A program made the position numbers and the translations under genes. The notes below the pieces were generated by a model, which saw nothing but the letters and a program-made list of their open reading frames with translations, did not search any database and was not told the DNA's origin. Positions 1-11,563 of a stretch of DNA of 64,000 nt are shown here, piece after piece. How positions within the stretch are numbered: position 1 is the stretch's first letter; every line of letters starts with the position of its first letter. The stretch spans positions 30,278,870-30,342,869 of the forward strand of contig JBBCBC010000009.1 in the NCBI GenBank assembly GCA_037126765.1. The letters run 5' to 3'. The DNA is from Stenogyne calaminthoides. Lineage: Eukaryota > Streptophyta > Magnoliopsida > Lamiales > Lamiaceae.

Positions 1-195
1 GCAACCTATGCATATAGAGTTTCAAATAGTTGTTTAGCATGTATTTCTTTTACCCGGAGTAATGCCTTTCAGAGTTTCAGTTGTTTATACCTAAGCTTGT
101 GAGTCTTTTAAATGTACGATTAATGGCTGCTGATTCTTTTACTGATCTTGATACTGCCTGTGCCCTTACTTCTTTTGATGCCCATTAATTGACAG

Positions 196-288
196 GTGAA
201 TTTCTTAACTCAAATTCATTTGAGCAACAAAGCAGATGGACCTAAAGCAGCAAAACGGTTGATGAATATTGATTTTGCTCTCTTCAAG
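196..288 (+). CDS. Internal exon of an unrecognised host gene
   Basis: A 93-nt block (31 codons) is open in one frame. It is bounded by an acceptor-like ...TTGACAG and a donor-like AAG/GTAGAATC. The peptide starts VNFLTQIHL and ends NIDFALFK; I do not recognise the family. The flanks are T-rich, intron-like sequence. Further exon-like blocks of the same kind lie downstream of the Copia complex (12452-12574), so this may be one gene whose intron or exon was expanded by insertions. Splice sites are judged by eye only. Confidence 0.45.
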
Positions 289-866
289 GTAGAATCTCAA
301 GATATCATAATCATTTTGCCCATCTATGCTCCTTTTCTTTGAGTCGATTGTAAGTTCCATTTATTTTACATCTTCGCCATCATGCTTGGACAGTATCCAT
401 GCCTATTGTCTTTGTTTCTTCAAAATGGAAAGATTTTTAACTATAATTTTATAAGCTTCTAGGTCATTAAAGGAGGGTAAAACCAGAGCTAAGAGTCACA
501 TGTTAAAATGGACTCGCGGTTGTTATCTGCTCTTCTAACTGTCAGTAAAAGTTTCTCATGTTCTCCTCAGTTAACATCATGTGGTAAAGATCTTTGATAC
601 CTTATTACCTGTACAGTGACCATCATTAAGTTTAAGTCTTCTATATGTCCTGCCTACTTCTAATGAATTCTTTTGGAATATACTTTTCCCTTTGATTGCT
701 ATGCAATGAAGAGCAAGGCAAGTGATGTTTCTTTTTAACTGTTTCCTTATTCTTTTCTTTTATTTTTTTTTCAGTTTCGTTAATTTTTTTTCTTTTCTTT
801 TTATAATGCGACGTGGTTGCCTATACGAATATGGATTGAGGATCAAGTAACATATCTAGGCATGAT
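289..866. other. Intron-like host DNA, no other gene seen
   Basis: T-rich, stop-dense sequence with pyrimidine runs around 727-800. No transposon ends or long reading frame are visible. It is probably intron of the gene represented by the exon at 196-288. Confidence 0.4.
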
Positions 867-1078
867 ACATATATGGAAATTAAACTCTTTTAACTAAGAT
901 TTAAGTAAAACGACTTTACAAATAAGGATATCAATAAAGAGAAAGTCTGAGATCCCGCTTGAGAACTTCTTTTAATCCTTTCGTCAACAATGACTATGGA
1001 GACAGATTCCTCATCAAATTCTGAAACAAAGTCTTTGAATGCAAAACATGAACATGTTCAATTCAAGAGAGAAGTATG
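867..1078 (+). repeat. Host exon-like block, copy 1, ending in the GTATG target site
   Basis: The 212-bp block is almost identical to 9231-9444. Its last ~110 bp also resemble 13300-13412. It contains an ATG-initiated stretch (METDSSSNSETKSLN...) that ends in ...AGAGAA followed by GTATG, which looks like a splice donor. The LTR begins directly after GTATG, so the retrotransposon landed at the presumed exon/intron border. No family is recognised. Confidence 0.6.
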
Positions 1079-2779
1079 TGTTGGGAAATTAGGTTGTCCG
1101 GATCTATTCGAGGTGAATTTAAGTACATATTTAAATTAATTAATTAATTACTAACATGAATTAATCATAAACCAATTCAACATAATAATTAATAATCAAG
1201 TAAACATCATGCGTACACGTATTTCAAGTAAAACCTAAGCATGCGGAATCTATGAATTACGTAAATACTAACATCTCGTAGAGACAACCGCTGAGACGAT
1301 GGATCAACACAAAGTACCTTCTCAAATATGTCTCACGTCCACGAACGTAATCCGGTGGGAGGATTATCAACGAACGATTTTAATCTTAATGGAGAAAATA
1401 AAATATTTGGCCACCACCTTTGTGGATTTCTAATTTTTCCAACACATGAAATTGCACTTGGGGATGAAAAATTCATCCCCTATTTATAATACTAGGGGTG
1501 GTCGAAAATTTGACCTAGGAATAAGATGGGAAAATCTTTTTCTTGATCTCCAAGAAATCATGAATATATCTAATATATTATTTTCTCCATATTTAAAATA
1601 TTCCACAAAAATCCCACCTCCTAATATTAAGGGATATTTTCGAAAATTTCAACTAGTTAGGAAAGAAATAAGATCTTTGATTTTTCTTGAATTTATGGGA
1701 TAAACTTGTATTCCAAGAATACATATTCCATAAAATCTTTCCAAGAAAATCTTTTCTCTCTTCCTACCCAATATTTTCAAAAATTTAATTAGGAAAAATA
1801 AGCCAAAATATTTTATTCTCATTTTCATTAATTGGACTTTAGTTTGGGCTATTTGAGGGGTCTTTAGGAGAATTAAGATTGGACCTCCAATGGGCTATGA
1901 AGCTTTAATATTTAGCCAAAATATCATTCAAGCCCATTAATATTAATTTACTACACTATAAAATTAATATTGAACTATCCATCTTAACCCACATTACGAC
2001 TTCAATAATATGGCTCCCGGTTATTATTTCCCGCGTTTAAGATTATCTTACTCCATTAATTAATTAAGCCACTGAATAGACTTTTTATATTAATTAACAT
2101 CTTTGTCCTTGGAGTAAAGACAGTTCAACATTATTATCCATACCGGAAATAAATTTCCACTTGCAAGATTTGGTATGATAAAAATTCTGAGCCCACCAAG
2201 GGGACAAATCAAGCAAGCTGTACTTGTACGCGATTCTCCATATTAAATCTTAGCAACCGTCATGTAATTAATAATATTGCTCAAGATACAAGGTATCAAA
2301 TCGCATAGATTCTCTTCCCATCATAAGTCAAAGCAATAGTTATTAATTTCACACTAACCTATAAGATTAAGAAATAACGAACCACTGAGGTCTAATTCTT
2401 GTATATTCAGTACCGAAGAATTTATCCTCTTGTAGGTCCTTTTCAGCGCATCATAATGCACTAGTGTAATTCATTGGTCAAGACAAGTCAATCTGAGTCT
2501 TACACTTCAACCTTTCATGATGAGTTGTTCATTTCCATCTGTGTTGTGAATTTATACTTAGTCACGAGGAACTGTTAATTTGATCTTTTGTGATCTGGTA
2601 TCACCAAATTAACTACAACGTAACACGTACTGACTTATCGAACGGGTATGCAGTAAATATATATAACATTCATTCATATTTAATGCAACATGTGATAAAT
2701 AATTTATTTCAGTAAAATAAATAAGAAATTTAGTTTGGTTATACAAAGTAAAAACATATTTTTCAGTATAACCCCAACA
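1079..2779 (-). mobile_element. Copia LTR, family 1 (left copy, 3' LTR)
   Basis: The block begins TGTTGGG and ends CCCAACA, the inverted ends typical of LTRs. It is preceded by GTATG (1074-1078) and followed at 2780 by the complement of a polypurine tract (minus strand ...AAGTGGGAGAT, then TGTTGGG). The same sequence recurs at 9445-11558, there with a MITE inserted. The PPT position makes this the 3' LTR of a minus-strand element. Confidence 0.88.
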
Positions 2780-2827
2780 ATCTCCCACTTATACTCAAAG
2801 TCTGCTTTTAAGTATACTACAACATGT
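2780..2827 (-). mobile_element. Remnant of family-1 internal region with polypurine tract
   Basis: A 48-bp stretch between the two LTR types. On the minus strand it reads ...GACTTTGAGTATAAGTGGGAGAT immediately before LTR 1. A very similar motif lies at 4464-4484 beside the pol stop codon, showing that the two Copia elements share 3' internal architecture. This is all that remains of the family-1 internal region on this side. Confidence 0.6.
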
Positions 2828-4454
2828 TGTTGGAATTTAGAGGCATGTAAACACGTAATACATGCGCAGCGGAATTAAACAGTTCACCAACAACGAACAT
2901 ATAATTGCATACAGATTACAATACTCATAACGAGAAATCTTACAGTAACTCGAGAGCAGATTTCTCTACTACGGTATCCACGTAATCCCCGTTCACGGAC
3001 TTGCACAGATTTGCCAGGGTTGAATCTGAGATGGAATTTGCTAGGAAAAATCATATTCTAGATTTTATGGAGAGAATTTGAACAACCGTATTATGGATTC
3101 TCAAGAGCACATATATATAGGAGAGGCTTAGCTTAAATCTTAAGCTAACCTGATTGGGAAATAAAATCCTTAATCTTTATTTAAATAAATCTCTAAGATT
3201 TATTTCCCACATATAAAATCTCTACGGATTTAAATGTCTTATATGAAAATCTCTACGACTTATTTCCATATACATTAAATCCTACAATTATATTCCAAAT
3301 ATAATTATTGGGAATTCTTATTTAATTAAATATTAATAATAATTAATTTCAAATTAATCTATTATTAAGTACTTCTCCATAAATTAAATATTAAATCCAA
3401 TTTAACATTTAATCAATCAACTATAATCCGTAAAAATGAACTACTTGTTGTGTGACCCATATGCCCTCATATATCGAGCGATTAGTCAAACTAACGGTCT
3501 TAATTGAATCCTAGACAATAAATCAGACATTCTCAATATATGAGGTACGTTGCGAGAAACATGCAACTACCTGTAACTGAAACATGGGCTATTACGATTT
3601 TCTCCTTTCATTCGCGAATACTCGATTAAGTCTTGAACATGATGAAGTGTCTATTCAAATAACTTAATCATGTTATCTCCAATCACTAATTGATCATGTA
3701 TGTCACACTTAGCCACAAAGTCTAAGTTGACGTGCATCGGCCGATGACTTTGATCCAATTATGATGAGAAGATGAGTATTCTCTCTAAATCCACTTTGAG
3801 GAATGAATCATATTCTTGGCTCAACTACCACGCACATGCACTTCGTGATGAACCCAATCCAAGTCGTATCTACCCATGGTTAGGGTGCAAGCATTGGTTA
3901 TGGTCAAAGTTCATCATCCCATACATGTCGTGCGTATTGACCTCGAGTCAAAGGAGTATCGCATCGCTCCCACTAACCGAGACACCCGTAGACACATATA
4001 GTGGAAATACATCAAACGGTTTCTCAGATGGGTATACCAATACCCTCTAAGGTATTTATGCATCCATCATGAGATACCCAGTATCTCGTAGTAAGTGAGA
4101 TCTTACTACACTCTCTAAGAGTACGATGCAGATCGCACATCAATCTCCATTGCATCATCAATATCCCATTCTTGATGATCCTTCATCGGGACTATTTGAG
4201 AATCATGCTTAAGTCATCTGAGTTCTCACAACCTCAATGACAGCAATGACTCATGTGAACACTTGTATGAATAAATGCAAACAATCAAACATAATATTCA
4301 AACAAGTGTATTGCCATACATTAATATTAAGTGAACTATAATATTAAATCAAACAGAATATCATCGAGTATTATGTCCTTATAATAGATTGTCTCTAGGA
4401 CATTAACACTAACACATGTCTCGTGTTCTATGTGACATCTAATGTCTCCCTACA
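2828..4454 (-). mobile_element. Probable LTR of a second Copia family
   Basis: The stretch begins TGTTGGAATTTAGAGGCATG and ends ...CTCCCTACA, so it has TG...CA ends with TGTTGG/TGTAGG near-inverted termini. It lies on the 3' side of the minus-strand pol gene and differs from the flanking family-1 LTR. I infer it is the 3' LTR of the element carrying the 4485-8395 genes, nested in family 1. The right boundary is uncertain because the PPT-like purine run (minus strand) sits 9-20 bp away. No second copy is present to confirm it. Confidence 0.5.
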
Positions 4455-4463
4455 CGAACCTAA

Positions 4464-4484
4464 TAATATTTCTCCCACTTATAC
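4464..4484 (-). promoter_or_regulatory. Polypurine tract of the Copia gag-pol element
   Basis: On the minus strand the purine-rich run AGTATAAGTGGGAGAAA follows the pol stop codon directly. This is where plus-strand synthesis is primed in LTR retrotransposons. The equivalent run adjoins LTR 1 at 2780-2800. Confidence 0.6.
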
Positions 4485-5855
4485 TCAAAGCAGATTGTCA
4501 ATGCTCTTGACACCCATTCCTTCCACATGTCTCTCGAATGTACTCTGAGGTAGACCCTTTGTGAATGGATCTGCTAGGTTGTCTTCAGACGTAATCTTTG
4601 TCACCTCTATGTCTCCTCTCTTAACGATTTCTCGTATAAGATGGTATTTTCTTTCTATATGTTTGTTGGCCTTGTGGGCTCTCGGTTCCCTAGAATTTGC
4701 AACTGCTCCGGCGTTATCACAGTAAACTGTGATCGTGCTGGGCAAATCCGGAACAACGTCCAAGTCCACCAGGAAGTTCTTGAGCCACACCGCTTCTTTC
4801 TCTGCTTCACAAGCAGCTACATATTCGGCTTCCATCGTAGAATCGGTGATGCATTTCTGCTTAACGCTTCTCCATGTCATGGCTCCTCCCCTCATGCAAA
4901 ACACACTACCCGAGGTTGAATTTCTGGAGTCTATGTCTGATTGAAAATCTGAGTCCGTATAACCGATGGGGATCAGACTGTCCGATTGATAAACTAACAT
5001 TTTGTCCCGTGTCCTCTTCAGATACTTCAGAATGTTCTTAACCGCAGTCCAATGCTCTTTCTCAGGGTTACTTTGATATCTTGCCACCATTCCTACGGCG
5101 AAGCAGATATCCGGTCTCGTGCACAGCATCTCGTACATGAGGCTTCCCACAGCCGAAGCATAAGGGATGCCCTTCATGTCATCTATTTCCTTCTGTGTCT
5201 TGGGACACATTTCCTTGGATAGATGGATTCCGTGTCTGAAAGGTACAAAATCTTTCTTAGAATCTTGCATGCTGAATCGCTTCAAAACGGTGTCTATGTA
5301 CGAAGCTTGCGAAAGCCCGATCATCCTTTTCTTGCGATCTCGAGTGATCTTGATCCCTAGGATGTGACCGGCTTCTCCCAAGTCCTTCATATCAAACTGT
5401 TTTGATAGCCATGCCCTTACGTCTGACAACATCTTTACATCGTTCCCGATGAGCAGAATGTCGTCTATGTATAGTACCAAGAATACCAAGGCAGTTCCGT
5501 CACGCTTTTTATATACACAACTTTCGAAATTGTTTTGATCAAAACTGTAGGATTTTATAACTTGATCAAAATACTGATTCCAAGCACGGGATGCTTGCTT
5601 TAGCCCATAAATGAACTTCTTCAGCTTGCAAACCAGATGCTCTTGGCCTTTTTCAATGAAGCCTTCGGGTTGTTGCATATAGAATTCTTCGTGAAGACTT
5701 CCGTTGAGGAAAGTTGTCTTGACATCCATCTGCCAGATCTCAAAATCTAGGTGCGCAGCAATCGACAAGAGAATTCGGATGGACTTGAGCATGGCTACGG
5801 GCGAAAAGGTTTCCTCATAGTCGATCCCTTCTTTCTGAGTGTACCCTTTCGCCAT
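4485..5855 (-). pseudogene. Copia reverse transcriptase - RNase H (3' part of pol)
   Basis: A 456-codon open stretch with the Copia RT and RNase H domains. From the 5' end it shows MAKGYTQKEGIDYEETF, FLNGSLHEE, the YIDDILLIGND catalytic box (YxDD) near residue 128, and then the RNase H motifs YTDSDFQSD, TMEAEYVA and YCDN, ending ADPFTKGLP...HVEGMGV. This stretch is uninterrupted, but pol upstream is frameshifted (5856-6478), so a full polyprotein cannot be made. The first ATG is simply the first Met after the break. The stop is followed at once by the polypurine tract, the usual Copia arrangement. Confidence 0.93.
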
Positions 5856-6478
5856 GAGTCTTGTTTTAAAGGTTTCAACCTTTCCGTCTGGTCCCCTTTT
5901 TCACTTGTATACCCACTTGCATCCAATGGGTTTTACCCCCATTAAGTGGTTCGACTAGCTCCCACACTTTATTGTGATCCATTGAACTCATCTCGGCTTC
6001 CATTGTTGTTTGCCAAGATGTTGCATCCTTGTCCTGGATCGCCTCGTTGTAGGACCATGGATCTGATTCTTCTCATGAGATCAAGTCTGAGGACTCTCCG
6101 ATCCCTAAGAATCGCTCTGGTTGTCTGACAACCCTCCCACTACGACGAGGTTTCGGTTGTGTAGGTGTGATGCGTGGTATGTCTTCTTGTATAGTTGGCA
6201 ACGGAGTTGGACCCTTAAGATCTTCCAAGGTAATCTCGCTTCTAGGTTTTTTATCGTTCATATAGTCTTCTTCCAAAAATCTAAAGTGAGTACTGATTAC
6301 GACCTTTTGATCTTGGGGACCATAGAACATGCATCCCTTCGTTCCTTCGGGGTACCCTACAAACAACCTTAATTCCGAACGTGCATCCAATTTCCCAGCT
6401 TCCATATCCAACACGTATGTCGGACACCCCTAGATCCTCATGTGTCCTAAGCTGGGCTTGCGCCCCGTCCACAATTCC
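5856..6478 (-). pseudogene. Broken middle of Copia pol (integrase C-terminus to RT N-terminus)
   Basis: Minus-strand frames here carry Copia-type pieces: a GKPS/WGC-like segment, MLDMEAGKLDARSELRLF, FVGYPEGTKGCMFY, STHFRFLEEDY and the RRSGRVVRQPERF linker that precedes RT. They are spread over at least two frames and broken by stops near 6073 and 5890. It joins the open integrase frame upstream (6479-8395) to the open RT frame downstream (4485-5855), so the element is inactive at this point. Confidence 0.8.
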
Positions 6479-8395
6479 CTAGGGGTTTTTGGAACTGATT
6501 TGGATGGAACTAAGTTCAGAATATAAGTTGTTGTTTGCAAGGCGTAACCCCCAAAACAATTTTTGTAAATCCGCATAACTCATCATTGATCTTACCATTT
6601 CTAGAAGTGTTCTGTTTCTTCGTTCTGCAACCCCGTTTTGCTGAGGGGTACCTGGTGCAGTCAACTGGGATGCAATCCCTTCATCCGACAGGTAGTTCAA
6701 GAATTCATCGCTGAGGTATTCTCCTCCACGATCAGATCGTAGAAACTTGATACTCTTTTCCTTATGATTCTCTGCTTGAGCCTTAAATTCTTTGAATTTA
6801 TCAAAGGTCTCAGATTTATGCTTCATTAGGAAAATGTACCCATAGCGTGAGTAATCATCGATAAACGTAACAAAATACTCGTAGCCACCTCTTGCTTTAA
6901 TTTGCATTTGACCACATACATCGGTGTGAACGATCTCCAACACTTCTTTTGCTCTAAGCCCCTTGGCTCCAAATACCCTCTTGGTCATCTTACCCTCCAA
7001 ACATGATTCGCAAGTTGGAAATGGTTCAACCAGGAAAGACTCCAATGAACCATCTTGGACCAACCTTTGGATCCTTTTTGGATTAATATGACCTAATCTT
7101 AGATGCCAAAGAAGTGTCTCGTTCACGTTGGTCGAACGTTTCCTTTTGCTTGAAATAGTAGATGTGTTATAGGATGCATTGTGTGAGTGATGTGCACAGT
7201 TAATAATGTAGAGATTGTTCCGTAAAGTTCCATGATAGATAACCACATCGTTACGAAAAACAGTAACATGTTTATTAAAACGAACAAAATATCCATCAAT
7301 AAATAGTTTTGAAGTTGAAATAAGGTTTTTGCGAAAAACAGGAACATAAAGAACATCTCTTAAAATTAAACTCTTGTCTTCAAAAGACAGGTGCTCGTCT
7401 CCCACTTCTTCATCTGCCACTCTCGTAGCATCGCCCAGCGTGGCGAGGATCTCTCTTCCACTAAGTTGTCGGGTCCGCTTGAACCCATGTAACGTGAAAC
7501 AAACATGATCAGTAGATCCCGTGTCCACTACCCACGAATGGGTAGCATACGCCTCTAAACAAGTTTCAACAACTAGTGCGAGAGAATTACCTTTCTTTCC
7601 ATTCCTTTTGGGATTGGAACAGGCCCACCTCCAATGTCCTCTTTCGCCACACTCCAAACAGATCTTTGTACTTAATCTTTCATCTTTGAAGCTTGAATAG
7701 AACTGGTTAATCCTTTTTGTCTCTTCATTTATCTTACCACCAATTGGCCTAGAAAAAGAAGAGGACCCTTTTGTAACCATGTTCATTTTCTTGCGCTCAT
7801 TGTCCTCTTCGACCAATGTAAGGGCTCTCACAAGATCATCCATAGTAAACCCCATATCTTCCATTAGATACGTTACATAAGGATGATCGTAGCTCTTTGG
7901 CAAAGAACTGAGAATGATATCAATTTTGGTTTTGAAGTCATATTTTTCGCCAAGATATGTCAATTCTTCAAAGAGAACCATAACCCTAAGAATGTGTTCT
8001 TTTGCAGTCATTCCTTCTTCCATTTTCAGCTTGACCAAGTCATGCTTAATGCTTTGGATTGCTATATGGGCCGGATGTGCAAACATCACTTCGGGATTTC
8101 TCATAATGTCTGCAGCTGATGCAAATCTTTGATGAAGGCGTTTTAATAAATCCGACATGTGTGTCAAGATTATGTCCTTTACCAATTCATTTGCCAGCTC
8201 CCATTCATTATATTCCATCTCTTCCCATATACTAGCACCCTTAGGTGGTTCTTTGGGTTTTGGTGCATTAAGTACCCATTTGGATTCATGTGAAGTGAGG
8301 GCATTCATAAGGTTATGTTTCCAAACAAAATAGTTATCTCCAGTAAGCAAATTGTTTTTCAGTATATATTTCAATGGATTAAAAGGTTGCGACAT
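6479..8395 (-). pseudogene. Copia gag - protease - integrase (5' part of the polyprotein)
   Basis: About 638 codons from the ATG at 8395 (MSQPFNPLKYILKNN); eight codons lie upstream in the same frame but fit poorly. Order: gag domain; CCHC zinc knuckle CLECGERGHWRWACS (C-x2-C-x4-H-x4-C); aspartic protease WVVDTGSTDHV; integrase zinc region HLRLGHIN...CESCLEGK; integrase core with HTDVCG, DDYSRYGY, LRSDRGGEY and TPQQNGVAERRN. This is canonical Copia order (integrase before RT). The frame is open to 6479, where it shifts. Neighbours are the truncated leader at 8396-9230 and the RT half at 4485-5855. Confidence 0.93.
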
Positions 8396-9230
8396 GATGA
8401 TACTGAAATAAACAAACATCTTGTGTCAATATCCGGATCAACACAAAGAAAATCACATAATTCGATCACATGATTCATATTGAAATCTCAAAAAAATATG
8501 AACATGCATCGGCCAACATCTCAAAACAGTTTTAAATGAGCCTCCTGGGAGGGTCATCATTTAAATCACATTCAAGCAGGTTACAAACAAGAACAGTTAC
8601 AAACCTTTAATTTTAAAAAAAAAAAATAATAGTTGGCTCCCACTTGACTAATATAAAATTGACAGGGACTTCGGCAAAGTATATGCATATCAATTTTATA
8701 CCTAAGTAATAACCATGATTAAATACAGAATTACTACTTCGTTTTGATCGAGCCTCTTGGAAGGGTCATCGTCGCCACTAATAATAATTCACAATCATCC
8801 TTTTGAGAATTTATTCATGTGAAAGCTATCTTTTGGCCGTCCCTTAGGGGAATTTCTCCAGAAGATTTCACAAATAAATAAATCATGGAGGTCAAAATTA
8901 ATTCGATTCAAAACCGAATTAATTGTTTAAAACATACTTAATAATTTTTGAATTTGAGATTTTTCGTTGGCCAATTCTCATGCAAACACATTTAAACAAA
9001 TTAAATAAAGCATAAGAAAATACAATAATAGATCAAGCAAAGCAGAAAAATAAACATATTGGACACAAATTATCCAATTGTCATGGTTTGATTTTTCTTG
9101 GCTTGATTTTGAAGAAACGTCATCTTGAATTTCTCCCACTCGAACGTCTCGAAAAGTCACGTCTCGTGCACCGACCAGCTCGCGGGTCGGGGTGCACGCC
9201 TTGCACCCGACCCGGCCGTATCGGAAATTA
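8396..9230 (-). mobile_element. Truncated 5' leader of the Copia element
   Basis: Non-coding sequence upstream of gag. It ends in a GC-rich patch (9161-9225, with CACCCGACCCGG), then stops at 9230/9231, where a copy of the host flank begins. No primer-binding site complementary to initiator tRNA-Met and no LTR of the 2828-4454 type is found here. The 5' LTR and PBS therefore appear lost at this junction. Confidence 0.6.
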
Positions 9231-9444
9231 ACATATATGGAAATTAAACTCTTTTAACTAAGATTAAGTAAAACGACTTCACAAATAAGGATATCAATAA
9301 AGAGAAAGTCTGAGATCCCGCTTGAGAACTTCTTTTAATCCTTTCTGTGTCAACAATGACTATGGAGACAGATTCCTCATCAAATTCTGAAACAAAGTCT
9401 TTGAATGCAAAACATGAACATGTTCAATTCAAGAGAGAAGTATG
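9231..9444 (+). repeat. Host exon-like block, copy 2
   Basis: Direct repeat of 867-1078 with a few substitutions and small indels (TTTCTGTGTCAACA here, TTTCGTCAACA in copy 1). Similarity starts abruptly at ACATATATGG. It ends in GTATG, followed by an LTR, exactly as in copy 1. Finding host flank here, in the middle of the retroelement complex, is not explained by simple insertion. Confidence 0.8.
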
Positions 9445-11558
9445 TGTTGGGAAATTAGGTTGTCCGGATCTATTCGAAGTGAATTTAAATACATATTTAA
9501 ATTAATTAATTAATTACTAACATGAATTAATCTTAAATCAATTCAACATAATAATTAATAATCAAGTAAACATCATGCGTACATGTATTTCAAGTAAAAC
9601 CTAAGCATGCGGAATCTAGGAATTACGTAAATACTAAGATCATCTCCAGCAGTTGGCTCTACTCTGGAGCCAACTCAGCACTACTCTATTCTAGAGCCAA
9701 CACAAAATCTCCAGCAGTTTGCACTACTTTTTACACTAAAATAGAATAATCTATAAAGATTTTTTATTTTTTATTTTTTTATGTTATATATAAAAAATAT
9801 CATCCCAACACAAATACACAAATTATTTTAAGTTATCACATATTATTTAAAACCAATTAAAATTAAAAAAAAAAAAAAGTAAAAAAAAAAGCTTTTTTGG
9901 CATTGCGCTAGATTAATTAAGATTTTATTTGGGAATAGTAATATGCTCTATTTTGGAGCATAGATGTAGCGCACTACTGGAGAAAAAAATTAGAGAAAAA
10001 CGCCACTCCAGCGCATTGTTGGAGATGGTCTAACCTCTCGTAGAGACAACTGCTGAGACGATGGATCAACCCAAAGTACCTTCTCAAATATGTCCCACGT
10101 CCACGAACGTAATCCGGTGGGAGGATTATCAACGAACAATTTTAATCTTAAAGGAGAAAATAAAATATTTGGCCACCACCTTTGTGGATTTTTAATTTTT
10201 CCAACACATGGAATTGCACTTGGGATGAAAAATTCATCTCCTATTTATAATACTAGGGGTGGTCGAAAATTTGACCTAGGAATAAGATGGTAAAATCTTT
10301 TTCTTGAACTCCAAAAAATCTTGAATATATCTAATATATTTTTTTCTTCATATTTAAAATATTCCACAAAAATTTCACCTCCTAATATTAAGGGATATTT
10401 TCAAAAATTTCAACTAGTTAGGAAAGAAATAAGATCTTTGACTTTTCTTGAATTTATGGGATAAACTTGTATTCCAAGAATACATATTCCATAAAATATT
10501 TCCAAGAAAATCAAGAAAATCTTTTCTCTCTTCCTACCCAATATTTTCGAAAATTTAATGAGGAAAAATAAGCCAAAATATTTTTTTCTCCTTTTCATTA
10601 ATTGGACTTTAGTTTGGGCTATTTGAGGGGTTTTTAGGAGAATTAAGATTGGACCTCCAATGGGCTATGAAGCTTTAATATTTAGCCAAAATATCATTCA
10701 AGCTCATTAATATTAATTTACTCCACTATAAAATTAATATTGAACTATCCATCTTAACCCACATTATGACTTCAATAATATGGCTCCCGGTTATTATTTC
10801 CTGCGTTTAAGATTATCTTACTCCATTAATTAATTAAGCCATTGAATAGACTTTTTATATTAATTAACATCTTTGTCCTTGGAGTAAAGACAGCTCAACA
10901 TTATTATCCATACCGGATATAAATTTTCACTTGCAAGATTTCGTATGAAAAAGATTCTGAGTCCACCAAGGGGACAAATCAAGCAAGCCGTACTTGCACG
11001 CGATTCTCCGTATTAAATCTTAGCAACCGTCATGTAATTAATAATATTGCCCAAGATACAAGGTATCGAATCGCATTGATTTTCTTCCCATCATAAGTCA
11101 AAGCAATAATTATTAATTTCATACGAACCTATTTAAGGGACGAAGATTAAGAAATAACGAACCAATGAGGTCTAATTTTTGTATATTCAGTACCGAAGAA
11201 TTTATCCTCTTGTAGGTCCTTTTCAGCACATCATAATGCACTAGTGTAATTCATTGGTCAAGACAAGTCAATCTGAGTCTTACACTTCAACCTTTCATGA
11301 TGGGTTGTTCATTTTCATCTGTGTTGTGAATTTATACTTAGTCACGAGGAACTGTTAATTTGATCTTCTGTGATCTGGTATCACCAAATTAACTACAACG
11401 TAACACGTACTGACTTATCGAACGGGTATGCAGTAAATATATATAACATTCATTCATATTTAATGCAACATGTGATAAATAATTTATTTCAGTAAAATAA
11501 ATAAAAAATTCAATTTGGTTATACAAAGTAAAAGCATACTTTTCAGTATAACCCAACA
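9445..11558 (-). mobile_element. Copia LTR, family 1 (right copy, solo-LTR configuration)
   Basis: The same LTR as 1079-2779, with TGTTGGG and CCCAACA ends. GTATG lies immediately before (9440-9444) and immediately after (11559-11563), so it has the form of a solo LTR with perfect 5-bp target duplications. It is about 400 bp longer than the left copy because of the MITE at 9638-10030. Without the MITE the lengths are 1,718 and 1,701 bp. Scattered substitutions between the copies indicate that the duplication is not very recent. Confidence 0.88.
9638..10030. mobile_element. PIF/Harbinger-type MITE inside the LTR
   Basis: 393 bp with inverted ends GATCATCTCCAGCA / TGTTGGAGATGGTC, flanked by TAA on both sides (9635-9637, 10031-10033). 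The left LTR preserves the empty site (ACTAACATCTCG). The TAA duplication and the CATCTCCA end are typical of PIF/Harbinger-derived MITEs. It contains no coding capacity. Confidence 0.9.
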
Positions 11559-11563
11559 GTATG

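Noticed and set aside
3772..4050. 92-codon plus-strand open stretch
   Set aside because: Lies within the second LTR, antisense to the element. No domain, and no similarity to anything I recognise; chance frame.
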